Assembly (NCBI RefSeq): GCF_900640115.1
Contig: NZ_CAAAIW010000019.1
Coordinates: forward strand, 1 to 56,752
DNA: 56,752 nt
Origin: Legionella yabuuchiae
GTDB lineage: Bacteria; Pseudomonadota; Gammaproteobacteria; Legionellales; Legionellaceae
Direction of reading: 5' to 3'
The notes beneath the pieces were generated by a model, which was not told the origin of the DNA, searched no databases, and worked only from the letters and a program-made list of their open reading frames with translations. Made by a program: the position numbers and the translations under genes. Positions 17,559 through 26,206 of this stretch are shown one piece after another; position 1 is the first letter of the stretch, and the number at the start of each line of letters is the position of its first letter.

Positions 17559-17610
17559 ACCCATTTCACCTGAAGATATTGGTTTTTTCGCGACTTGATT
17601 TTTGTGTCGG

Positions 17611-17667
17611 CAATTTGTTCAAAAGCGAAGTAATAGCAAGCCCTATTGCGAGCTTTTGAACAAATTG
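17611..17667. repeat. Loop-conserved hairpin repeat
   Basis: Perfect 16-bp stem: CAATTTGTTCAAAAGC at 17611-17626 with its complement at 17652-17667. The 25-nt loop (GAAGTAATAGC, AAGCCCTATTGCGA) recurs at about 1065-1092 between different arms, and its complement resembles the loop of the 166-bp repeat. The downstream flank TGGCG and AAAAAGCGAT is also shared with 1120-1135. Confidence 0.75.
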
Positions 17668-17813
17668 CTGGCGTAAAAAGCGATCGTGATAATCCGGATT
17701 AGGAAAATCAAAACGGCATCCAGCATCCCATTTAGAGCGTTGGTTTCCATAAGCAAGCATGCCCCCGGGATTTTTTCAACAGATGTGTCATATGTATTAA
17801 ACTCCAAGTCATA

Positions 17814-18236
17814 TTATTTTTTGGGCATAAGACCATAAGCTAAACCTAAGACAAAGCCATAAATGATATGTAAAACTAAGGTGGCAATTATGACTTGAAC
17901 ACCGAGTTCCGCTGCAAAAAATCCATGATCCATGACCGGCATATAACCAAACATCATTAATAGCCAAGCGATGATTCCAAAAGAGATTCCTCTTAACCAA
18001 TAAGCACCCATTAAAGCGGGAGCTAACAGTGCAAATAAAACTCCCCAAATAAAAGAGCCTAACAGGAAGTGAATGATCCAACCAACGATTGGTGTTTCCG
18101 AACCCAAAAACTGATTAAAATCACGAATGACATTAAATTGCGGCATAAGTCCCATTTGTGCTTTCAGCATCATTAAAAGGGATAACACTGCTGTTGCGAT
18201 AAATCCCGAAATAAAACCCACTAAATATTTATTCAT
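17814..18236 (-). CDS. Small integral membrane protein
   Basis: A 140-residue protein starting MNKYLVGFISGFIATAVLSL, chosen over a longer frame that would run into the upstream DsrE gene. Four hydrophobic segments are visible, with a conserved-looking pattern of a short loop with DFNQFLG, a WIIHFLLGSFIWGVLFALL helix and a final YGFVLGLAYGLMP. It resembles the small DUF6789/YagU-like membrane proteins, of unknown role. It lies 37 bp after the DsrE-family gene and is probably cotranscribed with it. Confidence 0.65.
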   Translation of the reverse strand: MNKYLVGFISGFIATAVLSLLMMLKAQMGLMPQFNVIRDFNQFLGSETPIVGWIIHFLLGSFIWGVLFALLAPALMGAYWLRGISFGIIAWLLMMFGYMPVMDHGFFAAELGVQVIIATLVLHIIYGFVLGLAYGLMPKK

Positions 18237-18273
18237 TTGAACCGTCCTTGTTTTGAAAAAATTAATTAGATGA

Positions 18274-18627
18274 TTAAAACGTAAGTACTTCAAATCCTTC
18301 CTTAAGTAAGCGGCGAACACTAGGGTGTCCTTCGTATTCATCGATTAAATGGAAGTGATGTGCTTCAATGTCTTCACTAACTTTAAAGGCTTTTGCACAA
18401 TAACCACATGCACCAGAAACGTTATGTTTTACTTTTGCAAATAAATCATGGTATTGATGCTCATCATTAGAGAGTTCTTTTATCCAACGGGTACCCGAGC
18501 CGTCAAATACGAGCCGGACCTCATCCTCCGCTTCCTGAAACTCCTTAACCGCCATCATGGCGTTGACCACACGTGCTAAGTCTTCCTCTGTTTTTGTGTC
18601 GGCTAAAACAATAATTGCTGCTTTCAT
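18274..18627 (-). CDS. DsrE-family protein
   Basis: A 117-residue protein that begins MKAAIIVLADTKTEEDLARV and has the single alpha/beta domain of the DsrE/DsrF-like family, linked to sulfur trafficking. A CGYC pair (GACGYCAKAF) sits where family members carry a sulfur-relay Cys. First gene of a two-gene unit with the small membrane protein, divergent from the TetR gene. A sulfur role fits the sulfhydrogenase and persulfide genes elsewhere in the window but is inference. Confidence 0.75.
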   Translation of the reverse strand: MKAAIIVLADTKTEEDLARVVNAMMAVKEFQEAEDEVRLVFDGSGTRWIKELSNDEHQYHDLFAKVKHNVSGACGYCAKAFKVSEDIEAHHFHLIDEYEGHPSVRRLLKEGFEVLTF

Positions 18628-18886
18628 GCTTATTCCTCCTTGATAATTGTTACAGTTCTAGAGCTTTAGTTTAGATGGCACTTTAAGAAAATGCATTATT
18701 CAAATAAATGGGTTGTCAATCCAATTCTCGTTGATGCCTATGGTCGTTATTAGGAAAATGAGTAAGATTCAACCTGCTATTTTTAGTTTCATCAGTGAGC
18801 GCTTAGTCCTTGTCGCGTTGACTTATCACAAATAAATACTTAATCTAAATTTCAGACTATTCGTTCTTATTGGTGACATCAAGGTT

Positions 18887-19486
18887 ATGACCACTATTAT
18901 TTCTAAAACGATATCTAACCAAGTATTAGACAAGGCCATGCGTCTTTTTTGGGAAAAAGGATATTTTAATACTTCTGTGGATGAGCTTATCGCGGTCACG
19001 GGTTTTAATCGTCGCGCAATTTATCATTTTTTTGGCGGAAAGCGTGATTTATTTTTGGCATTACTTATGCGCTATCGGGCGGAAGTGACGGATAAATTAA
19101 CCGCGCCACTGCAAAATTATTCAGATGGATTAAAAGCGATTGAAACGTTTTTTCATCAGTTCCTTCATCTGCGTGATTCAGACAATCCCTGCGGATGTTT
19201 TTTGATTGCTACGGCTTCTGATATGCCATCTCATGATCAAGAAGTTGCACAAGTGATTGAACGATTTTCAGCTGAATTAAATGAATATTTCCAAGCCTGT
19301 TTGACGCAAGCATTTTCAAACACCGAAAGCTGCGAAAAGCCAGATATTAAAGGCATTGCTGATTTCCTGGTGGTGAATGTCTTTGGCTTAATGACAATGG
19401 ATAGAGCTCAAGTTGACCAGGAAGTCATTCGAACCCATGTTGAGATGGTTACTCAGTTTCTTAATCTTCAGAAGTATAGGAATTAA
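18887..19486 (+). CDS. TetR-family transcriptional regulator
   Basis: A 199-residue TetR/AcrR regulator. The N-terminal helix-turn-helix is typical: VLDKAMRLFWEKGYFNTSVDEL, then VTGFNRRAIYHFFGGKRDLF. The C-terminal ligand domain contains CGCFLIATASD, as in the YxaF/LfrR-like C-terminal group. It leads a tight co-directional run with the VTT-membrane, flavoprotein, CDP-alcohol transferase and CMD genes (20 bp to the next gene), so it likely regulates that operon and itself. The inducer is unknown. Confidence 0.88.
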   Translation: MTTIISKTISNQVLDKAMRLFWEKGYFNTSVDELIAVTGFNRRAIYHFFGGKRDLFLALLMRYRAEVTDKLTAPLQNYSDGLKAIETFFHQFLHLRDSDNPCGCFLIATASDMPSHDQEVAQVIERFSAELNEYFQACLTQAFSNTESCEKPDIKGIADFLVVNVFGLMTMDRAQVDQEVIRTHVEMVTQFLNLQKYRN

Positions 19487-19506
19487 TTTTCAGGAAAAAT
19501 ATCAGG

Positions 19507-20220
19507 ATGATAGAGCAAATCAGGCGTTGGGGATTATTGGTAATTTTAGCTATTTTTCTAGGACTGTTTTTTTATTTTCGGCTTCATCGCTATTTATCTT
19601 TTGAACGTTTAAAAGACCATCGTGAAATGCTCCTTATCTGGATGGGGCGAAACTTTCTTGAAGTCTTTTTAAGCTTCATGGCCATTTATGCACTTTCGGT
19701 AGCGATATCCATTCCTGGTGCTACCTTCTTAACCATTACAGCCGGGTTTTTGTTTGGGCCATTTTTAGGCACGCTTGCGGTAGTGATTAGTGCCACTATT
19801 GGCGCGTTTATTGTTTTTTTAGCTGTGGATTTGGCTTTTCGGGACTGGGTGGCGCAAAAAGCTGTGAAATGGCTCAAGAAAATGGAAGAAGGTTTTCAAG
19901 AAAATGCGTTTTCTTATTTATTGTTTCTCCGTCTCATCCCGTTATTTCCTTTTTGGGCATTGAATATTGTGCCTGCGTTATTAGGTATGAAAAAAAGCAC
20001 TTATGTGCTGGCCACTTTTTTGGGGATTATTCCCGGCTCATTTGTGTATGTAATGGTTGGCAATGGACTCGGCCATGCGTTAGAGGCGCATGAAAAACCA
20101 AGGCTTGATATTATTTTCGACCCTAAAATTTTATTGCCGATATTAGCTCTGGCTTTTTTATCCATTTTGCCCACGCTTTATAAAAAAATTATTAATAAGA
20201 AACAAGGACGCGAATCGTGA
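19507..20220 (+). CDS. TVP38/TMEM64 (VTT, DedA-superfamily) membrane protein
   Basis: A 237-residue inner-membrane protein with about six hydrophobic segments. The VTT/SNARE-associated core is clear: PGATFLTITAGFLFGPFLG followed by a Gly-rich helix, and later the LRLIPLFPFWALNIVPALLG motif with the conserved Arg-Leu-Ile-Pro. DedA/VTT proteins move or scramble lipids. Its stop overlaps the GTG start of the flavoprotein gene, so the two are coupled. A VTT gene next to a mercuric-reductase-like gene is a recurrent bacterial arrangement. Confidence 0.88.
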   Translation: MIEQIRRWGLLVILAIFLGLFFYFRLHRYLSFERLKDHREMLLIWMGRNFLEVFLSFMAIYALSVAISIPGATFLTITAGFLFGPFLGTLAVVISATIGAFIVFLAVDLAFRDWVAQKAVKWLKKMEEGFQENAFSYLLFLRLIPLFPFWALNIVPALLGMKKSTYVLATFLGIIPGSFVYVMVGNGLGHALEAHEKPRLDIIFDPKILLPILALAFLSILPTLYKKIINKKQGRES

Positions 20221-21638
20221 GTCAAACCATTCGGAGTGACATTGCCATCATTGGTGGTGGTTCAGCCGGTTTAAGTTTTGCTTCAGGCGCGGCTCAATTA
20301 GGAGCGAAGGTTGTGCTGGTTGAAGGGCATAAAATGGGCGGGGATTGCTTAAATTATGGTTGTGTTCCCTCCAAATCACTACTTGCTGCTGCAAGATCAT
20401 TTTATCATGTCAAAGAAGCAAGCTATTTTGGAGTAGAAGCTAAAAAACTTGATATTAATTTTTCTAAAGTGATGGCGCATGTTCATGCAGTCATCGATAA
20501 AATTAGCGAGCATGATTCGGTCGAGCGCTTCGAATCCCTTGGTGTAACTGTCATTAAAGAGAAGGCAGAATTTCAAGACACGCAAACATTAAAAGCCGGT
20601 GATTTTCTCATTGAAGCAAAGTATTTTGTGGTGGCCACAGGCTCTTCTCCCTTTGTTCCTCCCATTGATGGCTTGGATAGCGTTCCTTATAAAACCAATG
20701 AAACGATTTTTGATTTAAAGTCTCAGCCCAGCCATTTAATCGTCATTGGAGGTGGCCCTATTGGGTGCGAGCTGGGGCAAGCGTTTGCCATGTTAGGCAG
20801 TGAAGTGACTATTTTAGAAGCAGAAACGATTTTACCGCATGATGACGCATCCTGTGTTGAAATCGTACGTAATCAATTTGAAAAAATGAAGATTACCTTA
20901 CATGAAAAAAGCAAAGTTATCAAAGTACATCAAAATAATGATGAGATTCAGGTGATGATTGAAAAAGAGGGGGGTGAAATGAAGGTCACCGGCAGTCATT
21001 TATTCGTTGCAACAGGAAGACGGCCGAATGTTAAGGATTTAAATCTGGAAAAAGTCAATGTTAAATATTCTACTAAAGGAATAGAAGTCGATGAGCGTTT
21101 GCGAACCAAAAACAAAAAAGTTTATGCCATTGGCGATGTGATCGGTGCGTATCAGTTTACCCATATTGCCAATTATCACGCGGGCATCGTTTTGCGTAAT
21201 ATTTTATTCTGGCTTCCGGCTAAAGTGGATTATCATGCCATTCCCTGGGTGACCTATACCACACCGGAGCTAGCTCATGCGGGGATAAGCGCAAAAGAAG
21301 CATCAGGAAGAGACGATGTACAAACAACAGAATTTACATTTGCCGATAATGACCGTGCTCAGGCAGAGCATGCAACGATAGGAAGAATAAAAGCCATTAT
21401 TACCAAGAAAGGTAAAATTTTAGGCGTGACGATTGTTGGTAAAAATGCCGGAGAGTTGCTGCTGCCTTGGGTGATGGCGATTCGAGAAAAGAAAAGTTTA
21501 CGTACCTTTGCTGATGCCATTGCTCCTTATCCAACATTGAGTGAAGTTAGCAAACAAGTGGCCGGTGAGTTTTATAAGCCTAAATTATTTTCCAAATGGG
21601 TGAATAGAGTTGTGCATTGGCTACTTAAATTAGGATAA
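20217..21638 (+). CDS. Mercuric-reductase-like pyridine-nucleotide disulfide oxidoreductase
   Basis: A 473-residue flavoprotein of the dihydrolipoamide dehydrogenase/mercuric reductase family. It shows the FAD-binding IGGGSAGLSFA, the redox-active disulfide GGDCLNYGCVPSKS, the NAD(P)-binding VIGGGPIGCELGQAF, and the second FAD motif YAIGDVIG. The C-terminal dimer domain has IAPYPTLSEV in place of the HxHPT of lipoamide dehydrogenases, and no Cys pair for mercury at the C-terminus. The true substrate is therefore unknown; a quinone, thiol or lipid-linked electron route is possible. Start GTG overlaps the VTT gene; 3 bp precede the next gene. Confidence 0.88.
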   Translation: MSQTIRSDIAIIGGGSAGLSFASGAAQLGAKVVLVEGHKMGGDCLNYGCVPSKSLLAAARSFYHVKEASYFGVEAKKLDINFSKVMAHVHAVIDKISEHDSVERFESLGVTVIKEKAEFQDTQTLKAGDFLIEAKYFVVATGSSPFVPPIDGLDSVPYKTNETIFDLKSQPSHLIVIGGGPIGCELGQAFAMLGSEVTILEAETILPHDDASCVEIVRNQFEKMKITLHEKSKVIKVHQNNDEIQVMIEKEGGEMKVTGSHLFVATGRRPNVKDLNLEKVNVKYSTKGIEVDERLRTKNKKVYAIGDVIGAYQFTHIANYHAGIVLRNILFWLPAKVDYHAIPWVTYTTPELAHAGISAKEASGRDDVQTTEFTFADNDRAQAEHATIGRIKAIITKKGKILGVTIVGKNAGELLLPWVMAIREKKSLRTFADAIAPYPTLSEVSKQVAGEFYKPKLFSKWVNRVVHWLLKLG

Positions 21639-21641
21639 ACC

Positions 21642-22232
21642 ATGATAGAACAAAGTATACGCCAATATTATCAAGCTTTATTAGTAGATCCATCGATAGG
21701 TTATTTAAAATCTAAAATTTCACCGAATGCGGTGACTGTCTTATCTGGTTTATTCGGAATTTTAGTGCTTCCCGCTTTATGGTTTAATCATAGTTATCTC
21801 GCCGTTAGTCTTCTTCTTTTATCCGGCTATTGTGATACGTTGGATGGTACGCTTGCGCGGTTTAGTCAGAAAACGACAGCCTGGGGAAGTGTGCTGGATA
21901 TCATGATGGACCGAATGGTGGAGTTTGTGGTGGTGTTTGCGCTCTGGAGTGTTGCCCCCGATGCCAGAGGTTTTTGGTGTATTGTCATGTTAGGCAGTAT
22001 GTTGTTATGCATAACAAGTTTTCTGGTTGTGGGAATTTTTAGCGAGAACCATTCGGAAAAAGGGTTTTATTACAGCCCCGGCATCATGGAGCGAGCGGAA
22101 GCGTTTATCTTTTTTATGGTCATGATGTTATGGCCAAGTGCTTTTACCATTTTGGCATTATTGTTTAGTTTATTAGTATTGATGACCGCAGGGATACGAC
22201 TCTATCAGTTTTATAACCAAACAAAAGGATGA
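21642..22232 (+). CDS. CDP-alcohol phosphatidyltransferase family protein
   Basis: A 196-residue membrane enzyme with the family signature DTLDGTLARFSQ followed by GSVLDIMMDR, giving the D-x2-D-G-x2-A-R-x8-G-x3-D-x3-D catalytic pattern that binds the CDP-linked lipid and Mg2+. Several hydrophobic helices follow. It would transfer a phosphatidyl group to an alcohol acceptor in the inner membrane; the acceptor cannot be read. Placement with a VTT protein and flavoprotein suggests membrane-lipid remodelling under TetR control. Confidence 0.88.
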   Translation: MIEQSIRQYYQALLVDPSIGYLKSKISPNAVTVLSGLFGILVLPALWFNHSYLAVSLLLLSGYCDTLDGTLARFSQKTTAWGSVLDIMMDRMVEFVVVFALWSVAPDARGFWCIVMLGSMLLCITSFLVVGIFSENHSEKGFYYSPGIMERAEAFIFFMVMMLWPSAFTILALLFSLLVLMTAGIRLYQFYNQTKG

Positions 22233-22235
22233 CGA

Positions 22236-22787
22236 ATGCGTATTTCACGGGAAACCATAAGGCAAGTTCCTTGGTACTTAAAGCCTTTTTTTTGGAATCA
22301 AAAAAGAAAATATGGCAAATATTTAGAGCCGGCGAAGGTTTGGGCGGTTATACCTAGGTTATTTGTTGCTGTGGCCAGTGTCTATGGCGTACTCGATAGA
22401 AAAAAATCGCCCATTTCTCCGGAACTTCGTTCATTAATCAGCGTGCGGGTGGCCCAAATGAATTGTTGTCGGTTTTGCGTAGACATCAATTCAGCATCTT
22501 TTATTAAACGATCACAAAACAGCGAAAAAATTCAAGCGCTTGAACACTGGCGAGAATCCTCATTATTTATTAAAGTTGAACAAGCAGCTTTACACTATGC
22601 AGAAGCGATGACTCAATTAAATCATAGAGTTGACGATGACTGCTTTAACAACTTAAAAAACTTTTTTGATGAAAAAGAAATTATAGAATTGACGGCATTG
22701 ATTGCATTTCAAAACATGTCCAGTAAATTTAATTCGGCCTTAGATATTGCTCCACAGGGACTTTGTAACAAGTGCACATCCAAATGA
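22236..22787 (+). CDS. Carboxymuconolactone decarboxylase (AhpD-like) family protein
   Basis: A 183-residue all-helical protein with the AhpD-like core: VRVAQMNCCRFCVDINSA, where CRFC plus the trailing D are the CxxC active site of this family. Later helices include VEQAALHYAEAMTQL, typical for the group. These proteins are usually small thiol peroxidases or reductant adaptors. It is the last gene of the TetR-led operon (3 bp gap upstream). A final Cys pair (CNKC) near the C-terminus is an unusual extra. Confidence 0.82.
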   Translation: MRISRETIRQVPWYLKPFFWNQKRKYGKYLEPAKVWAVIPRLFVAVASVYGVLDRKKSPISPELRSLISVRVAQMNCCRFCVDINSASFIKRSQNSEKIQALEHWRESSLFIKVEQAALHYAEAMTQLNHRVDDDCFNNLKNFFDEKEIIELTALIAFQNMSSKFNSALDIAPQGLCNKCTSK

Positions 22788-23124
22788 AAAAACCGTTATG
22801 AGGAATATAAAATCATCAGGAAGAAAAAATTAAACCTGTTTAATTCCAATCTTACTTTTTAATTCTGGGCGAGGGTTCACTCTAAATTTCGCACCTGCTT
22901 CGCATGTAGGAGGTGAGTCGAAAAAGGCTTATGGCTTTAAGAACATATAGCGCGTTGCTCATCAACGATGGTTAGGCCGCGATTTTTAGCAATTCAATTT
23001 GTTGAACAGTGGTAATCTCAAGGTTTTGAAATATTGCCATTCTACTATTGGAAGCGCTTGATAAACGCTGATTTCGGCTTGTTTATACCCATATACTATA
23101 CTCTTTTAGAAGCAGGGAGCGATT
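22788..23124. other. Gap, no gene seen
   Basis: About 340 bases between the CMD gene and the beta-CASP gene. A short imperfect inverted repeat (GCACCTGCTTCGCATGTAGG AGGTG, around 22890-22915) is the only structure noted. The promoter of the downstream gene should lie near its right end. Confidence 0.35.
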
Positions 23125-24483
23125 ATGAAATTGACATTCATGGGAGCAACAGGAACAGTAACGGGTTCAAAGTATCTTCTTGAAATAAATAATAAGAAGA
23201 TTTTAGTCGACTGTGGGTTGTTCCAGGGGTATAAAGAACTTCGTCTTCGTAATTGGGCGCCTCTGCCAGTCTCGCCACAATCCATAGATGCGCTCTTACT
23301 TACCCATGCCCATATTGATCATTCAGGCTATATTCCTTTACTAGTCAAAAATGGCTTTAAAGGACCAATATACGCCACAGAGGCGACATATGATCTTTGC
23401 TCCATTCTTTTACCAGACAGCGGCTATATTCATGAAGAAGATGCCAGACGCGCCAATAAATACGGCTATACAAAGCATACGCCGGCCTTACCTTTGTATA
23501 CCAAGAAAGATGCGGAAATGGCGCTAAAGCAATTTGAAGTCATCGAGTATGAAACACGTTATTCTTTAGTGCCTGATGGGAATGTATCTTGGAAACCAGC
23601 CGGTCATATTTTGGGCTCTTCTTTTATTCATTTTTATGTGAAAGGTGTTAAAACGTTATTTACTGGTGATATGGGGCGCACTCATGATCCTGTCATGCAA
23701 CCGCCAGCTATCATCGAGGCTCTGGATTATTTAATTATCGAGTCAACTTATGGAAATCGTTTGCATGAAAAAGAGAATCCAAAAGATATAATCGCAAACA
23801 TTGTGAATAAAACAGCAAAGCGAGGAGGGACCATCCTGATACCCGCTTTTGCTGTAGGTCGTACGCAAAACATATTGTATTATTTATCTCAATTGAAAAA
23901 AGAAAACCGCATACCTGATTTACCTATTTTTTTAGATAGTCCAATGGCTATTAACGTGACTGATCTTTTATACAAGCATCCCAATGAACACCACTTAAGT
24001 CAGGAAGAATGCTATGAAACCTGTAATATAGCTACCTATACAAATACGGTAGAAGAATCAAAATCAATTGATAAACAAGTCATGCCTAAAATTATTATTT
24101 CCGCAAGCGGGATGGCAACTGGCGGACGGATATTACATCATTTAAAAGTATTTGCTCCGGATCATAGGAATACAATTTTACTTACTGGCTTTCAGGCTGC
24201 AGGAACAAGAGGGGATCGTCTCTTAAAGGGTGAGAGAAAAATCAAATTACTTGGTCAAATGATTTCCATCAATGCAGAAGTAGAAAATTTGACCAATATC
24301 TCGGCACATGCTGATTATGAAGAAATGTTGGTCTGGCTCAAACAACTTAAAAGACCACCGAAGAAGGTATTTCTAACCCATGGTGAACCAGACGCAATAA
24401 AAAGTTTTGCGAAATTTATCAAAACAGAGCTGAATTGGAACTGTATGGTCCCGAATTATCTGGATAAGGTGGAATTAAAGTGA
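23125..24483 (+). CDS. MBL-fold/beta-CASP RNA-processing exonuclease
   Basis: A 452-residue metallo-beta-lactamase of the beta-CASP group (YSH1/CPSF73-like). Domains in order: MBL with the zinc motif THAHIDHSGYIP, further ligands in GHILGSSFIHF and FTGDMGRTHDP; the beta-CASP insertion from about residue 190 (GGTILIPAFAVGRTQNILYYL, SASGMATGGRILHHL); and the C-terminal RMMBL part with ISAHADYEEML and FLTHGEPDAI. This set predicts a Zn-dependent ribonuclease acting on RNA in the cytosol. It is monocistronic. The KH domain of archaeal members is absent. Confidence 0.9.
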   Translation: MKLTFMGATGTVTGSKYLLEINNKKILVDCGLFQGYKELRLRNWAPLPVSPQSIDALLLTHAHIDHSGYIPLLVKNGFKGPIYATEATYDLCSILLPDSGYIHEEDARRANKYGYTKHTPALPLYTKKDAEMALKQFEVIEYETRYSLVPDGNVSWKPAGHILGSSFIHFYVKGVKTLFTGDMGRTHDPVMQPPAIIEALDYLIIESTYGNRLHEKENPKDIIANIVNKTAKRGGTILIPAFAVGRTQNILYYLSQLKKENRIPDLPIFLDSPMAINVTDLLYKHPNEHHLSQEECYETCNIATYTNTVEESKSIDKQVMPKIIISASGMATGGRILHHLKVFAPDHRNTILLTGFQAAGTRGDRLLKGERKIKLLGQMISINAEVENLTNISAHADYEEMLVWLKQLKRPPKKVFLTHGEPDAIKSFAKFIKTELNWNCMVPNYLDKVELK

Positions 24484-24572
24484 GTCAGAAAATTTCTACT
24501 AAAGACAATCATAACCATCCCTTAACGTTAAAGTGGCTGGGAATTGATACTTACAGAGAAACGGTCATCTAT

Positions 24573-24666
24573 GTCCGTGTTCTTTCAAAATGCGTGATTT
24601 ATTCTTTTTCTTTTTCGTCCTGCCGCCTTTTAAACCACTCGCAAGGGAATGAGTCATTACTCGATG
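24573..24666. repeat. Left half of the dispersed palindromic repeat
   Basis: GTCCGTGTTCTTTCAAAATG, then TTTCGTCCTGCCGCCTTTTA and CTCGCAAGGGAATGAGTC match the left end and loop of the complete 166-bp copies. The right half is missing; the GIY-YIG pseudogene begins about 20 bp later. Confidence 0.75.
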
Positions 24667-24689
24667 GTTACACGTAGCATCGATTAAAA

Positions 24690-24971
24690 CGGCAACTGAC
24701 TATCACGTTGGCCAATAAACACAATCATGTTGTGTACACTGGTGTTACCAATGATTTGATACGCCGCGTTTATGAACACAAGAACTAACTGGTGGCAGGG
24801 TTTACGAAAAAATATCATATGGATCGTCTGGTTTATTATGAAGTTTGTGGAAGTATCATTACTCCTATTGAACGAGAAACACAAATCAAGGGATGGTCAC
24901 GAAAAAAGAAGTAGGATTTGATTCATGTATTGAATCCTAAGTGGACTGATTTGTATCGAACATTACTTTAA
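24690..24971 (+). pseudogene. GIY-YIG endonuclease-like protein, two in-frame stops
   Basis: One frame reads ITLANKHNHVVYTGVTNDLI, RRVYEHKN, then a TAA at 24786, LVAGFTKKYHMDRLVYYEV, a second stop TAG, and PKWTDLYRTLL. This is the small YhbQ-like GIY-YIG family (VYxGVT, RRVxEHK, YHxxRLVYYE, REKQIKxW). The initiating Met is also lost. Two stops and no start mean that it is dead. It sits against a truncated palindromic repeat. Confidence 0.85.
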
Positions 24972-24993
24972 AAAATTGTGCCACTGAAGGGAG

Positions 24994-25014
24994 ATCCCTC
25001 GCTGCGCTCGGGAT
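24994..25014. repeat. Small dispersed palindrome
   Basis: ATCCCTCGCTGCGCTCGGGA is a short hairpin-forming word of a type widely scattered in bacterial intergenic DNA. It lies between the GIY-YIG remnant and the nickel transporter and may act as a terminator for the latter. Confidence 0.5.
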
Positions 25015-25051
25015 GATGTGGGGAGTTACGATTATTTTTGGAGATAGAGAT

Positions 25052-25765
25052 TTATAATTTATCTAGCAAAGACCAAACCCCTAGCACGAGGCTGAAGCCT
25101 GCAATACATACCCCTAAACAATTAGCAATTACCTGAGATCTTTTATCAGCACACTGAATAAGAGTAGAAACTAAAAAGCCGTTCATGCCATCTGATGCCA
25201 TCATGCCTAACATGAATACCACGCCTAGCAGTCCAGATAATAACCATCCCGACATAACGGACGCAGAAATTGAAAATAAAGTCACCTGAGTGATGGTATC
25301 AAAAGAAAGTGCAAATAGAGCGCCTATGAAAATAATAGAAAAAGAGCTTAAACCTTTGTTGGCAATTTTGTTCAAAAAAAAGCTTTTTGGCCCAAGAGGA
25401 ACTGAAGAATTTAGCCTTTGAGACCACAACATACCAATCGTTATAAATCCAAAGGACGACAAGAAAAATATAGAGACCCATTGCCCAAAATCATCTAACC
25501 AGCTCGGGACTATTGCTTGCAAAAGCCCACTGCCAACAAGCAAGCTAATAAACACAACCACCAAGCCATGACCTAATGAAAATAAAACTCCGGCAAGCCG
25601 AGAGAGCCGTTTATTATCTTTAGTTGTACGACTGATTGCATCAATAGTTGCTAAATGATCCAGATCAAATCCATGTCGCATGCCTAAGGTTAATACCATT
25701 AGAATTAATAAAGGAAAAGAATAACTGGAAAAATTAATGGTTAGTCTCCTTGAGTGAAGGTACAA
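25052..25765 (-). CDS. NiCoT-family nickel/cobalt transporter
   Basis: A 237-residue inner-membrane permease with six to seven hydrophobic segments. The metal-binding signature HGFDLDHLATIDAISR (H-x4-DH) in the first helices, followed by FSLGHGLVVVFISLLVGS, is that of the NixA/HoxN/NicO group. A later Asp/Asn-bearing segment (GMMASDGMNGFLVSTL) also fits. It stands directly before, and divergent from, the hyp genes; feeding Ni2+ to the [NiFe] hydrogenase is the obvious role. It is shorter than HoxN (about 330 residues), closer to the compact NicO-like members. Confidence 0.85.
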   Translation of the reverse strand: MYLHSRRLTINFSSYSFPLLILMVLTLGMRHGFDLDHLATIDAISRTTKDNKRLSRLAGVLFSLGHGLVVVFISLLVGSGLLQAIVPSWLDDFGQWVSIFFLSSFGFITIGMLWSQRLNSSVPLGPKSFFLNKIANKGLSSFSIIFIGALFALSFDTITQVTLFSISASVMSGWLLSGLLGVVFMLGMMASDGMNGFLVSTLIQCADKRSQVIANCLGVCIAGFSLVLGVWSLLDKL

Positions 25766-25817
25766 TTTTATTCATTGAACAAGCTCTGGCGAAAGCAAAA
25801 ATTACTAACTATGTTTA

Positions 25818-25977
25818 GGGCGTATCCTCAATTTGTTACACGGCTAAAAAATACGCTGATTTGCTCAAATTTCAGCTTGAACTCGTCAAATAGAGCTGGC
25901 TATTATCCTCATTCAAGCTAAAATTTGATCTAAATTATCACAATTTTTAGCTCGTGAAACAAATTGAGGGCACGCCC
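25818..25977. repeat. 160-bp imperfect palindrome (second MITE-like family)
   Basis: The outer arms GGGCGTATCCTCAATTTGTT and AACAAATTGAGGGCACGCCC pair almost fully. Inner arms GGCTAAAAAAT/ATTTTTAGC and CAAATTTCAGCTTGAA/TTCAAGCTAAAATTTG pair as well. Its sequence is unrelated to the 166-bp family. It lies between the nickel-transporter and hyp promoters, so it could influence either. Confidence 0.75.
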
Positions 25978-26206
25978 GAACAAATGAAAGCGATTTTTTC
26001 TATTCTCGTGATTTCGTAATTTAAATCAACCAAAAATTATAGGATAAAATCATGCAATCAAAAAATGTGCGGTGACATTCTTAAAGAAAATGAAACATTG
26101 GTTGAGTTTGCAAGCAATCTCAGTTTTAGGCTTGAATAAGACAAAGAAGATAGTTCCAGTGTGCTTTCCAGAAAATCGCTAACTTGATTAATGATGAGCG
26201 TGTTAT

